Assembly (NCBI GenBank): GCA_963824545.1
Contig: CAWGPP010000007.1
Location: forward strand, 62,001 to 126,000
Direction of reading: 5' to 3'
Source: Bog-532 sp963824545
GTDB taxonomy: Bacteria; Actinomycetota; Actinomycetes; Streptosporangiales; Streptosporangiaceae
Length of the DNA stretch: 64,000 nucleotides
The notes below the pieces were generated by a model, which made no database searches, was not told where the DNA came from, and saw only the letters and a list, made by a program, of their open reading frames with translations. Below are positions 1 through 9,050 of this stretch, in pieces. The translations under genes were made by a program, and so were the position numbers. The first letter of the stretch is position 1. Each line of letters opens with the position of its first letter.

Positions 1-2187
1 GGGTGCCGCGATCACCGCGGCGAGCACGGCGGGGCCCGCGATCCAGCACACCACCATGGTGAGCATCTGGCCGGGCCGCATGCCGAGCGCCTTGTAGATC
101 CCCAGGTCGTGCACCCGGTCCCGGGTGCTCATCAGCACGGTGTTGAGCACGCCGAGCCCGGCGGCGGCCGCGACCATGAGCGCCAGCAAACTGATCAGGC
201 TGCTGGCGATGGCGTAGAACTGGCCACCGTCCGGCGGGCCGGCCTGCCAGGGGCTTTTTGTGCCCAGGGCCTTGTTTACCCCCTGGATGTACGCGGCGGT
301 ACTGGTACCGCGCCGCAGGCCCACGTCGTACTGCTGCAAGTTCTGGCTGGTGGCGACGCCTGGCAGCGTCTGCGCGCTGCCGAACAGCCGAGGGTCGCTG
401 GAGGGGGCGAACACCTCCCCGGCGATCCGTGCGGTGACGTTGGCGGTGCCGGTGTTCACGGTGACCGTGTCACCGACCGCAAGGCCGCTCTGCGTGAGGA
501 ACGCGGTGTTGACGTCCACCTCGCCCGGCGCGTTGTACCAGCGCCCGGCGATGAGGCCGTCACCGATCCAGGCGGCGTCACCGCCGAACGCCTCGGCGTG
601 GGCGTTCCCCGCGATGCCGGGCACCTTGACCTGCGCGTCGTACACCGCGACGTCGTGCGCCGTGCCCGGCTGGGCGCGCAGTGCCGTGGTCACCGCCGAG
701 TCCTGCGCCGCGTCGGGCATCTGCTGCGGGCCGGCGCCCGGGCCCACCTGCTGGATCTGCACCGGGACGGTGGCGGAGTGGGTCTGGCTCTGCGCGGCCC
801 GGCTCAGCGAGGAGTTCAGGCCGAACGCGAAGATCACCGCGGTGGCCCCGAACGCGATCGCGGCCAGGCTGACCGCGGTGCGGGCGGGCTTGGCGAACGG
901 CGCCGCGAGCCCGAGGCCAACCGGGCGCGGCAGGCGCAGCCGGGCGGCGAGGCGGTGCACGGCGTACCCGCGGCCGGTGCGGGGGGCCCGGCCGGCCGCG
1001 ATGGCCTGCACGGCGGACAGCCGCCCGGCGCGCAGCGCCGGCCCGAGCGCGGCGAGCACCGTGAGCCCGAGCATCAGGAGCGGCGCGGCGACCGAGGCCC
1101 ACCACGGGACCTGCTGGCTGCCCACGCCGTAGGCGCCGGCCGAATCGTGCAGCACCGGGGCCGCCAGCACGTTCCCCGCGACCACGCCGGCCAGGCATCC
1201 GGCCACGGCCGGCCAGCCGACCCGGCTCAGGTAGGCGATCACGACCTGGGCCGGAGTGAGGCCGAGGCTCTTCAGCACGCCGATCCGGTAGTAGCCGGCG
1301 ACGACCGCCCCGCTGACCACGTTGCCCACGATGAGCACCGCCATGGCCAGGCCGATCAGCGCGAAGGCGACGACGAACGGCTCCATGATCGCGCCGTTCC
1401 CGGTGGCGTCGTTCTCCGCACTGAGCCAGGAGGCGGCCCCGGTCACGCTGCCCGGTGGCAGCGCCCTGGTCACCTTGGCCACGTCGGCGCGGATCTGCGG
1501 GTAGGTGCCGGCCTGGGTGAACCGGTACATCATCTGCGCGCTGGCCGGGGCGCCAAATGCCTGCAGCCGGGTGGCCTCGCCCGCGGTGAGCCAGCCGTCC
1601 GCGGTGTTCGTGATCGAGTTGGCGAAACCGACGACGGTGAGCGTGGCCGTGGTGGCTTTCCGCCCGGAGGCCGGAACGGTTCCCCGCAGCCCGGTAACGG
1701 TCAGCGTGCTGCCCACCCGCGGGCCCTGCTTACCGCCCGGCGCGGCAACGCCGTCCAGCACCACCTGGCCCGGCGCGTCCGGCCAGTGCCCGGCGTTCAT
1801 GACCACGTCGTCGACCGGCCCGCCAGGTGACGGCCGACCGGCCAGGACGAGCTGCCCGAACGGCTGCGCGCCGTACTGCACGGCGACGGTGGCGACGGCG
1901 AACGGCCCCGCCGTTGCGGTGACGCCGCCGAGGGTCCTGGTGGCGGCCAGCTCGGCCGGGCTGGCGTGCGCCGGGTTCGCGGTGACGGTCACGTGCGCGC
2001 CGTGCTGGCTGCTGAACGCGCTCTGGAAGGGCGCGTTGCTGGCCGCGAGCAGCGCGAAGCCAAGCGTGGCGGAGGCGGTGGAGATCAGCAGCACCACGCC
2101 GATCACGGTCGCCTGCACCTTGTGCCGCAGTATCCCGCCGGTGGCGGTGCGTATCGCGCCCAGCCAGGGAAGGGTCTGGCGGCTCAT
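1..2187 (-). CDS. ABC transporter permease, FtsX/MacB type (3' part beyond window edge)
   Basis: This is an integral membrane permease of a MacB-like exporter, read on the minus strand from ATG at 2187; its C-terminus lies beyond base 1. About 729 codons are visible. The N-terminus has one membrane segment (HKVQATVIGVVLLISTASA), followed by a large extracytoplasmic domain and then several hydrophobic segments, including VAFALIGLAMAVLIVGNVVS. A second FtsX-like half follows near the edge (SLISLLALMVAAAAGLGVLN, then DLGIYKALGMRPGQML). The duplicated FtsX layout with long outer domains fits permeases that move lipids, peptides or drugs. The start overlaps the stop of the upstream ATPase gene by 4 nt (ATGA), so the two are translationally coupled. 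The substrate cannot be told. Confidence 0.9.
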   Translation of the reverse strand, partial: MSRQTLPWLGAIRTATGGILRHKVQATVIGVVLLISTASATLGFALLAASNAPFQSAFSSQHGAHVTVTANPAHASPAELAATRTLGGVTATAGPFAVATVAVQYGAQPFGQLVLAGRPSPGGPVDDVVMNAGHWPDAPGQVVLDGVAAPGGKQGPRVGSTLTVTGLRGTVPASGRKATTATLTVVGFANSITNTADGWLTAGEATRLQAFGAPASAQMMYRFTQAGTYPQIRADVAKVTRALPPGSVTGAASWLSAENDATGNGAIMEPFVVAFALIGLAMAVLIVGNVVSGAVVAGYYRIGVLKSLGLTPAQVVIAYLSRVGWPAVAGCLAGVVAGNVLAAPVLHDSAGAYGVGSQQVPWWASVAAPLLMLGLTVLAALGPALRAGRLSAVQAIAAGRAPRTGRGYAVHRLAARLRLPRPVGLGLAAPFAKPARTAVSLAAIAFGATAVIFAFGLNSSLSRAAQSQTHSATVPVQIQQVGPGAGPQQMPDAAQDSAVTTALRAQPGTAHDVAVYDAQVKVPGIAGNAHAEAFGGDAAWIGDGLIAGRWYNAPGEVDVNTAFLTQSGLAVGDTVTVNTGTANVTARIAGEVFAPSSDPRLFGSAQTLPGVATSQNLQQYDVGLRRGTSTAAYIQGVNKALGTKSPWQAGPPDGGQFYAIASSLISLLALMVAAAAGLGVLNTVLMSTRDRVHDLGIYKALGMRPGQMLTMVVCWIAGPAVLAAVIAAP

Positions 2188-2906
2188 GCCGGCACCCCCA
2201 CGGAGGCGACCTGGCCGTCCACGAGTTGCACGGTGCGGGCCGCGTACCGTTCCGCCAGCGTCCGGTCGTGCGTGACCAGCACCAGCGTCTGGCCGCCCTG
2301 GTTGAGCTGGCGCAGCAGCGTGCCGATCTCCTGGCCGGTGGCGGTGTCCAGCGCCCCGGTCGGCTCGTCGGCCAGCAGCAGCTCCGGCGAGTTCACCAGC
2401 GCCCGCGCGATCGCCACCCGCTGCCGCTGCCCTCCGGACATCCGCGCCGGGTAGTCATTGCGGTGCTCGGCGATGCCCATCCGCGCCAGCAGCTCACCAG
2501 CCCGGGCCCGTGCCTGCCGCCGGGACGCCCCGGCGAGCTGGGCGGGCAGCAGCACGTTATCTTCCACGGTGAGGTCGTCCAGCAGGTTGAAGAACTGGAA
2601 GATGATCCCTACGTGCCGGGCGCGGAACCGGGCCAGCGCGCTCTCGCTGAGGCTGTCGATCCGCCTGCCCGCCACGGTTACCGTGCCGGCGGTGGGCCGG
2701 TCCAGCCCCGCGATGAGGTTGAGCAGCGTGGACTTGCCGCTGCCCGACGGGCCCATGACGGCCACCACCTCCCCGGCCGCCACCTCCATGCTGACGTCCG
2801 CCAGCGCCGGCGTTACACCGGCCTGGTAGCTCTTGGTCACGCCGTCCAGCCGGATCACCTCAGTGGCCAGCCGGATCACTTCTCCGGACATACTGTGCTC
2901 TCGCAT
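2184..2906 (-). CDS. ABC transporter ATP-binding protein, MacB/LolD type
   Basis: This is the cytoplasmic ATPase that powers the permease encoded directly downstream. It has 240 residues, the usual length for this family. Walker A is GPSGSGKST, the signature is MSGGQRQRVAIARAL and Walker B is LLLADEPTGALD, followed by a VTHD switch histidine. ATG at 2906 has an AGAGGA ribosome site 6 nt upstream; an internal ATG five codons later has none, so the first is preferred. The gene is the first of an operon transcribed away from the sensor kinase at 3081, an arrangement typical of stress-responsive exporters controlled by a two-component system. Confidence 0.95.
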   Translation of the reverse strand: MREHSMSGEVIRLATEVIRLDGVTKSYQAGVTPALADVSMEVAAGEVVAVMGPSGSGKSTLLNLIAGLDRPTAGTVTVAGRRIDSLSESALARFRARHVGIIFQFFNLLDDLTVEDNVLLPAQLAGASRRQARARAGELLARMGIAEHRNDYPARMSGGQRQRVAIARALVNSPELLLADEPTGALDTATGQEIGTLLRQLNQGGQTLVLVTHDRTLAERYAARTVQLVDGQVASVGVPA

Positions 2907-2992
2907 CAGGATCCTCTCGGGTACGTAACGGCCCGGCGAGCGGCCGCGGCACCAGAATGGGCGCCCGGAACGCCTTCGCGCACTGGGCCAGA

Positions 2993-3007
2993 ACCCCGAA
3001 TCGGGGT
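2993..3007. promoter_or_regulatory. Inverted repeat in divergent promoter region
   Basis: The sequence ACCCCGAATCGGGGT has two 7-bp arms around one base. It sits in the 174-bp gap between the ABC operon (minus) and the sensor kinase (plus). The position suits an operator serving both directions. No T-tract follows, so it is unlikely to be a terminator. Assignment as an operator is inference. Confidence 0.4.
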
Positions 3008-3080
3008 GTAGCTAGCACCACCCGTGATCGTGCACCGCTCTGCATGGAGGCGTGACCGCCGGCCACGTAGCGTGGGATCT

Positions 3081-4421
3081 ATGGCCGCTCCTGCCCTCCG
3101 CCGCGACACACCCCCGCCGCGGTACCGCCGCGTCCCGTGGTCGCCGGCGGCGTGGCGCCAGACCCTGTTCCTGGTGGGCGGGATCCCGGCGCAAATCGTC
3201 GCGCTGTTCGTCGTGATGGCGCCGATCATTGCCCTTCATCCCCGGTGGCCGCTGCCGCTTCTTGGCCTCGCGCTCGTCTTCATCGCGCTGCCGTGGCTGA
3301 CCCGGATCCAGCGCCACCGGCTGCGGGTCACGGCCGGGGTGGTGATACCGCCGCGGCCGGGCATACCGAACCGGCTGAGCCTGCAGGGTCTCGCGGCCGC
3401 GGCGCGGTCCCGGGCGACCTGGCAGCAGGCCGGCTACCACCTGCTGGCCGCGCCGGCGCTGGCGGTCGCCGCGGTCGCCGCCTTCGCGGCGTGGCTGACG
3501 GGCGTCGTGTACACGCTGGTGTACGTCTACGCGGGGAGCCGGGCACAGGGAAGCCTGTTCCAGCGCGGCCAGTCGTCTCCGCCGCCCTGGCCCTTCGTGC
3601 ATGTGCTTCACATTCCGATTGATGTGTACCTGACCGCGGGCGGGCTCGCGCTGCTGCTCGCCGCGCCGTGGCTGACCGCCGCGGTCGGCGCGCTCGACGC
3701 CCGGGCCGCCCGGGCGCTGCTGGGCCCGAGCCGTGCGGAGGAACTGCAGCTCCGGGTGGAGCAGTTGACCCATACCCGGGCCGGCGCGGTCGACGCCGCC
3801 GACGCCGAACGGCGCCGCCTGGAGCGTGACCTGCACGACGGCACCCAGCAGCGGCTGGTCTCGCTGGCGATACGGCTGGGCATGGCCCGCGCGACCCCGG
3901 CCGACGCGGCGCAGGCACACGAGGTCATCGCGGAGGCCCACGAGGAGACCAAGGCGGCGCTCTCCGAGCTTCGCAACCTCATCCGCGGCCTGCATCCGCC
4001 CGTACTTGAGGACCGCGGCCTGGACGCGGCGCTGTCCGGCGTGGCCGCGCGTATGCCTATCCCGGTCCGGTTGACGGTGGACGTACCCCGCCGTCCGCCG
4101 CCCACGATCGAGGCGGTGGCTTACTTCGTGGTTTCCGAAGGACTGACCAATATCACCAAGCATGCGCAAGCGACTCAGGCCGAGGTGTTCCTGCAACGTG
4201 CCGGGGATCGGCTGCACATCATCGTCAGCGACGACGGTGTGGGCGGCGCTGCCCCCGGCGGCGGTACCGGCCTGGCCGGCCTGGCCAAACGTGCCGAATC
4301 GGTCGACGGAACCTTCGAGATCGTCAGCCCGCCCGGCGGGCCGACCCTGCTCACGGTGGACCTGCCATGCGCGCGGTTACCGTCCCGGGCCGCTGGGTCT
4401 GGGGCCTCAGCGGCCTGGTGA
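3081..4421 (+). CDS. Sensor histidine kinase (HisKA_3 / NarL-type) with multi-span sensor region
   Basis: This is a membrane sensor kinase of 446 residues. The N-terminal half has about four hydrophobic spans, for example LFLVGGIPAQIVALFVVMAP and LTAGGLALLLAAPWLTAAV, matching the sensor-domain class of actinobacterial kinases. The phosphoacceptor motif is ERDLHDGTQQRLV. The ATPase domain shows the N box (EGLTNITKHAQA) and G box (GTGLAGLAKRAESV). ATG at 3081 is chosen over a GTG at 3024 because a TAGCGT -10-like box lies at 3068-3073, implying a leaderless or very short leader transcript. No response regulator lies next to it in this window. Its last 55 nt overlap the start of the next gene. 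The divergent ABC exporter is a plausible target of its signalling. Confidence 0.9.
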   Translation: MAAPALRRDTPPPRYRRVPWSPAAWRQTLFLVGGIPAQIVALFVVMAPIIALHPRWPLPLLGLALVFIALPWLTRIQRHRLRVTAGVVIPPRPGIPNRLSLQGLAAAARSRATWQQAGYHLLAAPALAVAAVAAFAAWLTGVVYTLVYVYAGSRAQGSLFQRGQSSPPPWPFVHVLHIPIDVYLTAGGLALLLAAPWLTAAVGALDARAARALLGPSRAEELQLRVEQLTHTRAGAVDAADAERRRLERDLHDGTQQRLVSLAIRLGMARATPADAAQAHEVIAEAHEETKAALSELRNLIRGLHPPVLEDRGLDAALSGVAARMPIPVRLTVDVPRRPPPTIEAVAYFVVSEGLTNITKHAQATQAEVFLQRAGDRLHIIVSDDGVGGAAPGGGTGLAGLAKRAESVDGTFEIVSPPGGPTLLTVDLPCARLPSRAAGSGASAAW

Positions 4422-5353
4422 CCGCCGCGGTGCTCGTCATCCCGGGGACGCGCTTCTTGACCACGAGCGGCGGTCTCTGGCACCGGCAACCGGTGCCGGA
4501 CACCATCACCCGCGCGCTGACCCTGGACCAGTCCGTCACCAGCCTGGACGTGCAGAGCAACGGCGGCTCAGTGCAGGTGACGACGGGAGCAGTGCGCCAC
4601 GTCCAGGTCACCGAGGCGCTCAGTTACGACGGCCAGGACGGTGGCCCGCCCGCGGTGGTGCACTCGGTGTCCGGCGGCCGCCTCACGCTGGCCGATCCGG
4701 CGTGCGCCACCTCTAACTGCACGGTCAGTTTCGCGGTCATCGTGCCATCCGGCGTGGCCGTCACCGTGGGGACCGAGGGTGGCCCGGTGGCCGTCGCCGG
4801 GGCTGCGGGGGCAAACGTGGATTCCGGCGGCGGCCCGATGAACATCGCGCACATCAGCGGCCCGCTGACCGCCAGCACCGAAGGCGGCTCGCTGCAGCTG
4901 AGCGGTACGGCTGGGGCAAACGTGGATTCCGGTGGCGGGCCGGTGACTGCCGCCCAGATCGATGGGCCGCTGACCATCAGCACCGACGGCGGCTCGCTGC
5001 AGGTGGAGGGGCTGGTCGGCGCACTGCGCGCCGACACCGGCGGCGGACCGCTGCTCATGCAGGGCGTCAACGCCGCGACGGCCACGGCCAGCACGGGCGG
5101 CGGTTCGGCGCGGATCGACTTTTCCGCGGCACCGGACACGGTGACGCTCGACACCGACGGCGGCCCGGCGATGCTGACCGTACCCGGCGGACCTTATGCG
5201 GTTACCGCTGAAAGCGACGGCGGCCCGCAATTGGTGGGATTGGCCACCGACGCTAGCGCCCGCCGTTCCATCACCGTGACCAGTGGCGGCGGTTCGCTGC
5301 AGATCGGTCAGTCAGCGGGCCACTCATTCACGAACCCCAGCGGTCAGCCCTGA
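4367..5353 (+). CDS. Membrane-anchored DUF4097-like beta-repeat protein
   Basis: This 328-residue protein has one N-terminal hydrophobic segment (LSGLVTAAVLVIPG) and then repeated short beta-strand units of the form GANVDSGGGP..I.GPLT.STEGGSLQ. That is the pattern of the DUF4097/DUF2807 adhesin-like beta-helix families, often encoded beside two-component systems and anti-sigma factors. It probably sits on the outer face of the membrane. It starts inside the last codons of the kinase gene (55-nt overlap), so the two form one operon. Function is not known. Confidence 0.75.
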   Translation: MRAVTVPGRWVWGLSGLVTAAVLVIPGTRFLTTSGGLWHRQPVPDTITRALTLDQSVTSLDVQSNGGSVQVTTGAVRHVQVTEALSYDGQDGGPPAVVHSVSGGRLTLADPACATSNCTVSFAVIVPSGVAVTVGTEGGPVAVAGAAGANVDSGGGPMNIAHISGPLTASTEGGSLQLSGTAGANVDSGGGPVTAAQIDGPLTISTDGGSLQVEGLVGALRADTGGGPLLMQGVNAATATASTGGGSARIDFSAAPDTVTLDTDGGPAMLTVPGGPYAVTAESDGGPQLVGLATDASARRSITVTSGGGSLQIGQSAGHSFTNPSGQP

Positions 5354-5371
5354 CGGCCGTCCAGCCTCTCC

Positions 5372-5413
5372 ACTGCGGCGGCCGTACTGCGGCGGCCGTA
5401 CTGCGGCGGCCGT
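5372..5413. repeat. 14-bp tandem repeat, three copies
   Basis: ACTGCGGCGGCCGT occurs at 5372, 5386 and 5400. It lies between the ends of two convergent genes. Confidence 0.8.
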
Positions 5414-5454
5414 TCAGCCTCAGACTCGTCCGAACCGGCTTCCGCCCGTGCCTG

Positions 5455-8115
5455 TCATACGTAGTAACGGGTGGCCTCGGTCTTGTACCGCCGGCCGGCG
5501 GGTGTCGTCCAGATCATGGTCCCGGGATTCGGCTGCTCGAGTGCCCACCTTGGTGCCTGCTTGCACCGATGATGTCGTCGGCACAACGGCCTCACGTTGC
5601 ACTCGCAAGACCGGCCACCCGCCTCGTAGGCGATCGTATGGTCGAAGTCGCACCGGGTCGCGGGGCGCCGGCAACCCGGGGCGGAACAGTACCTGGTCCG
5701 AGCCGCGATCAGATGCCGCAATCGTCGGCTTAGCTGGTAGCCCTGCTCCTCGTTGCGGTGATCACACGTCCCCACGGCCAGCGGTGTGATCTTTACGCCC
5801 AGCTGCTGGACGAACGTCCTCAGGTTCAGGCCGTGCAGCGTCGATAGCGGATCCGGCGCTGATTTCCCCGGCCCACCCTCGGGACGGCGTTCACCGCCGC
5901 CGTTCCGGAGCCCCCCGTCGCCGGGACGGTTGCCGCTGCCGGACGGGCGATCATTCCCGTCGGGAGGGTCGCCCGGAGGATCGCTGTCGCCAGCGGGCGA
6001 GAATGTCGGAGGACTGTGCTTGCCTCGAGCACATCCGTGCCCGACTGCCTGGCCGTCCGGATCAACGACTGTCACGCACCACCGCGTCGCCGGATGCAGC
6101 CCAGCGGCACCAACAAGGTCCCGGGTCACGTCCGCGTCGAGCGGCCCAAATGCTGCCACCTCGCCAGGTGCGTCGGAGAACCCAAGCATTGTCGACAAAG
6201 GAACGGTCACGTTGATCAGCGCGGCCAGACTGCCCGGCGGCCCACCGGTCGTCCACGGGGTGACGCGGAGGCCATCCGCGGATCCCGGGGGCATCCCGGA
6301 GGCGGTCCACCCCGTAATCCCCGAGAAACCGTCCGCTGCCGGGCCGTCCGCTGGAGGTTCACTCCCTGGAGGGCCGCTCGCGAGGCGTTCGTTCGCCGGG
6401 GGACTGCCCACCGGAGGTTCACCGACGGGATGTTCATCCGCTGGGGGGCCGCTGACGGGAGGTTCACCGACGGGATGTTCATCCGCTGGGGGGCCGCTGA
6501 CGGGAGGTTCACCGACGGGATGTTCATCCGCTGGGGGGCCGCTGACGGGAGGTTCACCGACGGGATGTTCATCCGCTGGGGGGCCGCTGACGGGAGGTTC
6601 ACCGACGGGATGTTCATCCGCTGGGGGGCCGCTGACGGGAGGTTCACCGACGGGATGTTCATCCGCTGGGGGGCCGCTGACGGGAGGTTCACCGACGGGA
6701 TGTTCATCCGCTGGGGGGCCGCTCGCGGGGTGTTCATCCGCTGGAGAGTCATTCGCTGGTGTCGCCTGCTGGGGTTCGTCGTTGGGCTCCCTCGGCATGC
6801 TGTCCCGCCCGAGCAGGAAGTCGAGGTAGGCGCGGGCGCGTAGCTCATCCATCGTGCCCTTGATGCCAGCGGACTTCAGCTCACGCGCTCGCGCCGATAT
6901 CCGCTGGTCCGCAGCTAGAACTTCCGCCGATGGCAGATCACGGCCGCAAAGCGCAGCCGTCCCCGCGTCTTCGCGCCACCGCAAGACGCGGGCGTCGCGC
7001 TGCGCTTCTTCTCGGCGACGGCGCGCGGCATCGGGGTCAGCAGAGAGGACCGCTCGTGCCAGTGCAGCCCGCAGTTGCCCGCTGGTCTGCTGTCCGGCTC
7101 TGGGGAAGATGAGGTCTTCCACCGCTGCGGTGTGCTCTTTGCTCAGTACGTTGGTCGCTTCGGCGATGATCCGCGCGCGGACGATGTCGATCTCCCCGGC
7201 TTCCAGCGCCGCTGCAGTCTTCGGCAGCTTGGTGGCCAGATCGATCGCGAAACCCAGATGCGCATCGGCGCTCCGCCCCGTCAGCGTCAACGCCAACGCC
7301 AGCTCGTAGGAGGCGAACGGGCTGACCACCTCGGGGAAGTCTGATTCGGCACCGGACTGCCCATCGGCGCATGCTCCCGCATGGGCGGCTGAGCCTGTGC
7401 CAGCCGCCGGAGCATGTTGAGCTGCCGAATTTGCCTCAGCATCTGGCGCAGCTTGACCTGCTGGGTCTGCCGCAGCTCCATCAGCCGGGGAAGTCCGGGT
7501 TGCGTCGACTCGCTTCACCGCCTCTGGATCGCTGGCGGCCCGACGCGCTTTGATACGCCGGGCCAGGGGAGTGTCGATGACCTCCTCCGGGCTGCGGCGT
7601 GCCATCTCGGCGATGGCGCTGAGCTCCCGGGCCGTTGCCCATGAGGTGAGCCGCCGCCAGGCCTTGATCATCCCGGTCAGTTCGTCGTCGCTGACCAGCC
7701 GCAGCGCGCTGGTATGAACCTTGTCGGCCATCCCGGCCAGCGCCGGTCCCGGTCGCAGTACATCGAGAGTTTTGTCCGAGCCAAATCCGCAGCCGGGGGC
7801 GGAGCCTTGTTCTTCCGTGTCCTGCGGGCCGCGCGCATCTGGCGTGTCCCAGGGATCGTCGGCGTCCCACTCGTCCTCGTCCGCTGGATCGTCTTCCTCT
7901 GGGGATGGCCCTCCCCGCGCGATCATGGCTTCGACGATCAAATCGAGGATCTCTTCCTGGCTGAGGTCGTCAGCGCGGTAACCGTCAGGGCCAGCGTTGC
8001 CGCGTCCGGCGGGGAGACTGCCAACGCCATCGTCAGCCCGGCCGCCGCGGTCACCGTCACGCGGCGTACCTTCGTCCGCCGGAATGCCAGGAGCTGACGC
8101 TGACACGGGCCCCAC
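5455..8115 (-). CDS. DUF222 / 13E12-family HNH endonuclease-like protein with internal repeat
   Basis: The N-terminal half carries a DUF222-type helical region (from about TLDVLRPGPALAGMADKVH). The C-terminus carries an HNH fold with CSAPGCRRPATRCDFDHTI and PLCRRHHRCKQ, so the metal-binding Cys and His residues are present. Proteins of this 13E12 group occur in many copies in actinobacterial genomes, and their role is unsettled. Between the two domains is a Pro-rich linker built from seven exact copies of PPADEHPVGEPPVSG. The frame is open up to a TTG at 8214, but an AT-rich promoter-like stretch (TATTATATT near 8160) lies inside that extension. GTG at 8115 is therefore preferred, giving about 886 residues. 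The start remains uncertain (GTG at 8106 is also possible). Confidence 0.8.
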   Translation of the reverse strand: MGPVSASAPGIPADEGTPRDGDRGGRADDGVGSLPAGRGNAGPDGYRADDLSQEEILDLIVEAMIARGGPSPEEDDPADEDEWDADDPWDTPDARGPQDTEEQGSAPGCGFGSDKTLDVLRPGPALAGMADKVHTSALRLVSDDELTGMIKAWRRLTSWATARELSAIAEMARRSPEEVIDTPLARRIKARRAASDPEAVKRVDATRTSPADGAAADPAGQAAPDAEANSAAQHAPAAGTGSAAHAGACADGQSGAESDFPEVVSPFASYELALALTLTGRSADAHLGFAIDLATKLPKTAAALEAGEIDIVRARIIAEATNVLSKEHTAAVEDLIFPRAGQQTSGQLRAALARAVLSADPDAARRRREEAQRDARVLRWREDAGTAALCGRDLPSAEVLAADQRISARARELKSAGIKGTMDELRARAYLDFLLGRDSMPREPNDEPQQATPANDSPADEHPASGPPADEHPVGEPPVSGPPADEHPVGEPPVSGPPADEHPVGEPPVSGPPADEHPVGEPPVSGPPADEHPVGEPPVSGPPADEHPVGEPPVSGPPADEHPVGEPPVGSPPANERLASGPPGSEPPADGPAADGFSGITGWTASGMPPGSADGLRVTPWTTGGPPGSLAALINVTVPLSTMLGFSDAPGEVAAFGPLDADVTRDLVGAAGLHPATRWCVTVVDPDGQAVGHGCARGKHSPPTFSPAGDSDPPGDPPDGNDRPSGSGNRPGDGGLRNGGGERRPEGGPGKSAPDPLSTLHGLNLRTFVQQLGVKITPLAVGTCDHRNEEQGYQLSRRLRHLIAARTRYCSAPGCRRPATRCDFDHTIAYEAGGRSCECNVRPLCRRHHRCKQAPRWALEQPNPGTMIWTTPAGRRYKTEATRYYV
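6413..6727. repeat. 45-bp in-frame tandem repeat, seven copies, in the HNH gene
   Basis: A 45-bp unit recurs without change seven times and is followed by a degenerate eighth half-copy. It encodes a 15-residue Pro/Glu/His/Gly-rich unit on the minus strand. Because it is a multiple of three without stops, spurious open frames appear in the other frames. Confidence 0.95.
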
Positions 8116-8329
8116 ATCCCCGTTCGATCGATATCTCTCCAATGAGAACTTACTCGAATATAATATCGAATAGCACTGGATAGCGCAACCCTTACTCGCA
8201 GACCGACTGAGCAAAGATCGAGCCTGCCGGGGTCGGTACTGAGCCGCGCCCGGAGAGCGTCGAGCTCAACGAGGAGGACGACCAGGTCGGGCGAGGGATG
8301 GCGGCCGTGGGGGACAGTGATCAAGCCCG

Positions 8330-8440
8330 GCGAGCGACGTCGAGCCCGCAAGAAGGGTGGGCATGCGGGGCGAGGGACGTCGAGCCCGCAGGAAAGGTGT
8401 GCACGCGGGCGAGGGACGTCGAATGCGCAGGATAAACGGC
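8330..8440. repeat. 40-bp imperfect tandem repeat, about 2.7 copies
   Basis: Units start at 8330, 8370 and 8410 and share GCGAGGGACGTCGAGCCCGC. They lie in the 8116-8504 gap between two minus-strand genes. Apart from this repeat and the AT-rich promoter region of the HNH gene (8120-8215), nothing else is recognisable in the gap. Confidence 0.75.
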
Positions 8441-8504
8441 ATGCTTAGGGCGATGCAGCGCCGGAGCCCAGGCGCACTGACCCTGGGGAGTAAACTCCGG
8501 CGCC

Positions 8505-8840
8505 TCAGGGCGATGGGACGGCCGAGGCCGAGGGGAGCAACCCTGCGTCAACGCATTGCGGCCGCGCGTGTGTCGCCAGTACCGACTGCCCCTGGACGTT
8601 GGACGAATGGCAGAAGTTCTTCGCGTCAGCCCCGCAATAATGCAGCACTCCGCCGCCGGTTGAGCTAGGCAGCGTGACGTTGATGCAGCCTTTCGCCGAT
8701 TGGCTGTAGGAATCCGACGCTAGCGAGCCCCAGACGCCAAGGCCCACGAAGATGACCACGACGACTGCGCAGACGATCGCCATGGTGCGCTTCTGGCGGG
8801 GGGTGAGCCGCTGGTTCAGCGGATTGGTTCGGCCGAACAT
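8505..8840 (-). CDS. Small single-pass membrane protein, actinobacterial hypothetical
   Basis: The short protein (111 residues from ATG at 8840, or 114 from GTG at 8849) begins with a basic stretch, MFGRTNPLNQRLTPRQKR. One membrane helix follows (IVCAVVVVIFVGLGVWGSLA) and then an outer domain with four cysteines (KGCINV, HYCGAD, NFCHSS and PQCVDA). A TACACT -10-like box lies just upstream, favouring a leaderless start at 8840. Similar small proteins of unknown function occur in other actinomycetes; this is from memory and not checked. No function is assigned. Confidence 0.75.
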   Translation of the reverse strand: MFGRTNPLNQRLTPRQKRTMAIVCAVVVVIFVGLGVWGSLASDSYSQSAKGCINVTLPSSTGGGVLHYCGADAKNFCHSSNVQGQSVLATHARPQCVDAGLLPSASAVPSP

Positions 8841-9050
8841 GATCGACACAGTGTAGGGCCACGCCGACTGCCGCGGGTACAGGGAGTCCCCACGGCAGGG
8901 GCTGAGCGCTAGGGCAGGGGCTGAGCGCTAGGGCAGGGGCTGGGCATCAAAGCAGGGGCTGAACCCGACAGCAGAGGCTCGGCGCCGCGGCCGGGCTTGA
9001 CGCTAGAGCCGGGGCTTGACGCTAGAGCCGGGGCTTGACGCTAGAGCCGG

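Noticed and set aside
109..1830. Plus-strand open frame of 573 codons at the left edge
   Set aside because: Antisense to the FtsX-type permease, which has membrane helices and is coupled to the ATPase gene.
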